5,493 bases of DNA from Methanomassiliicoccaceae archaeon UBA367 (lineage in GTDB: Archaea > Thermoplasmatota > Thermoplasmata > Methanomassiliicoccales > Methanomethylophilaceae), in assembly GCA_002506255.1 (NCBI GenBank), contig DAXF01000051.1, positions 1 to 5,493 on the forward strand, given 5' to 3'. The stretch's first letter is position 1, and each line of letters begins with the position of its first letter. Under the pieces are notes generated by a model. It made no database searches and had not been told where the DNA came from. It saw only the letters and a program-made list of their open reading frames with translations. Below are positions 4,790-5,493 of this stretch, in pieces. The translations under genes and the position numbers were made by a program.

Positions 4790-5493
4790 CTATCTGATTG
4801 CTTCTGCCAAGCCTTGTGCCCAATCGTCTGAAGAGAGAGCATGCTGATGTATGTATGTTCCCAAGCAATTTCCCTTGACCAGCCCATCATTTCCCGAGTT
4901 TATGCCCAGGCCCCTGTCAAGTCTGAAACCGAAATCCTCTCTGTACCCCTTTATCTCGGAATAATGGAACTCGTGCCCTCTGACCTTCATACCTTTAAAC
5001 AAAGGATTCTTCCCTGTAGATACGGCATTTGTATACTTCGGCCCATGGCGACAGGATTCTGTTGCTTCCCCAGAAAATATCCCCGACATGGGATACCTCT
5101 CTCCTTTCCAGAATATGGATGAGCACATTGTCATCAAACCTCCGCACTCCCCCATGATCGGTTTACCTTCCTTCGCCGCAGCATTCAGCCCTTCCATAAA
5201 ATCGCCATTTTCAGAAAGTTGCCCAGCATAAAGCTCCGGGTAGCCTCCTCCCAAATAGTACATGTCCGATTCGGGAAGAGCATCTCCTTTCAGAGGACTG
5301 AACTTCTCAACTCTGAATCCAGAGGCTTCCAGGCACTCTATATTCTCTACATAATAGAAGCAGAATGCCTCATCGTACGGAACAGCGACTTTGGCGCTGA
5401 TATTCCTCCTGAAATACAGATTGGAGCTTCCCAAATCTGCGTCTGATGATTCCGTCATATCCATCAGTCGGTCTTTGTCCAAGGAAGAAACCA
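4790..5493 (-). CDS. Cobyrinate a,c-diamide synthase / Ni-sirohydrochlorin a,c-diamide synthase, C-terminal part (5' end beyond window)
   Basis: The minus-strand frame is open to the right edge, so only the C-terminal 233 residues are seen; the TTG at 5482 is an internal codon, not a credible start. The visible part is the linker plus the glutamine amidotransferase domain of the CobB/CbiA/CfbB family, which amidates the a and c acetates of cobyrinate or Ni-sirohydrochlorin using ATP and glutamine. Signatures are VAVPYDEAFCFYYVEN, FSPLKGDALP, YYLGGGYPELYAGQLSEN, MGECGGLM with the catalytic Cys (codon 5144-5146), RGHEFHYSE and GTYIHQH. The missing N-terminal part would carry the ATP-binding dethiobiotin-synthetase-like domain. 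CbiA (cobalamin) and CfbB (coenzyme F430) cannot be told apart from this domain; closeness to siroheme genes fits both. It is convergent with hemD, so it is not in that operon. Confidence 0.9.
   Translation of the reverse strand, partial: VSSLDKDRLMDMTESSDADLGSSNLYFRRNISAKVAVPYDEAFCFYYVENIECLEASGFRVEKFSPLKGDALPESDMYYLGGGYPELYAGQLSENGDFMEGLNAAAKEGKPIMGECGGLMTMCSSIFWKGERYPMSGIFSGEATESCRHGPKYTNAVSTGKNPLFKGMKVRGHEFHYSEIKGYREDFGFRLDRGLGINSGNDGLVKGNCLGTYIHQHALSSDDWAQGLAEAIR

Noticed and set aside
1..5493. CRISPR array, insertion sequence, tRNA or rRNA genes
   Set aside because: I found no spaced direct repeats, transposase motifs, terminal repeats next to the hemA-hemC junction, or cloverleaf-like sequences.

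Overview
The window looks archaeal. It most resembles the Thermoplasmatota / Methanomassiliicoccales type, an inference from gene content and order rather than from any database search. Supporting signs are AT-rich TATA-like boxes about 25 bp upstream of two start codons that have no usable ribosome binding site (leaderless style), use of GTG and TTG starts, unfused cobA and hemD, and a siroheme-type tetrapyrrole operon next to a cobyrinate / Ni-sirohydrochlorin a,c-diamide synthase gene. A bacterial source is not formally excluded.

Layout. On the left, two genes lie on the minus strand: a multi-pass membrane protein of unknown family that runs off the left edge (1-613), and upstream of it a complete ACMSD-like metal-dependent amidohydrolase (651-1562). 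A 233-bp divergent intergenic region (1563-1795) follows, with plausible promoters for both directions. On the plus strand is a tightly overlapping four-ORF operon: sirC/cysG-N-type precorrin-2 dehydrogenase (1796-2440), a HemA-HemC chimeric ORF (2437-3246), uroporphyrinogen-III C-methyltransferase cobA (3243-3986) and uroporphyrinogen-III synthase hemD (3983-4777). All three junctions are 4-base overlaps (TTGA, ATGA, ATGA). After 12 bases comes the convergent 3' end of a minus-strand cbiA/cfbB-type amidotransferase gene whose 5' part lies beyond the right edge.

Together the operon covers steps from the first committed C5-pathway enzyme (glutamyl-tRNA reductase) through hydroxymethylbilane, uroporphyrinogen III and precorrin-2 to sirohydrochlorin, the branch point to siroheme, cobalamin and coenzyme F430. 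The diamide synthase acts one branch later.

The outstanding oddity is the second ORF. It starts as glutamyl-tRNA reductase (about 55 residues, including the TCNR catalytic-Cys motif) and changes, in frame and within a few codons near 2599-2607, into porphobilinogen deaminase from its KDVPT motif onward. The rest of hemA, the first part of hemC, and any genes that lay between them (hemB and hemL are the obvious candidates) are absent. This is the signature of an in-frame deletion or an assembly collapse. Neither half can be expected to keep its normal activity, so deciding between genome deletion, strain variant and misassembly is the main follow-up.
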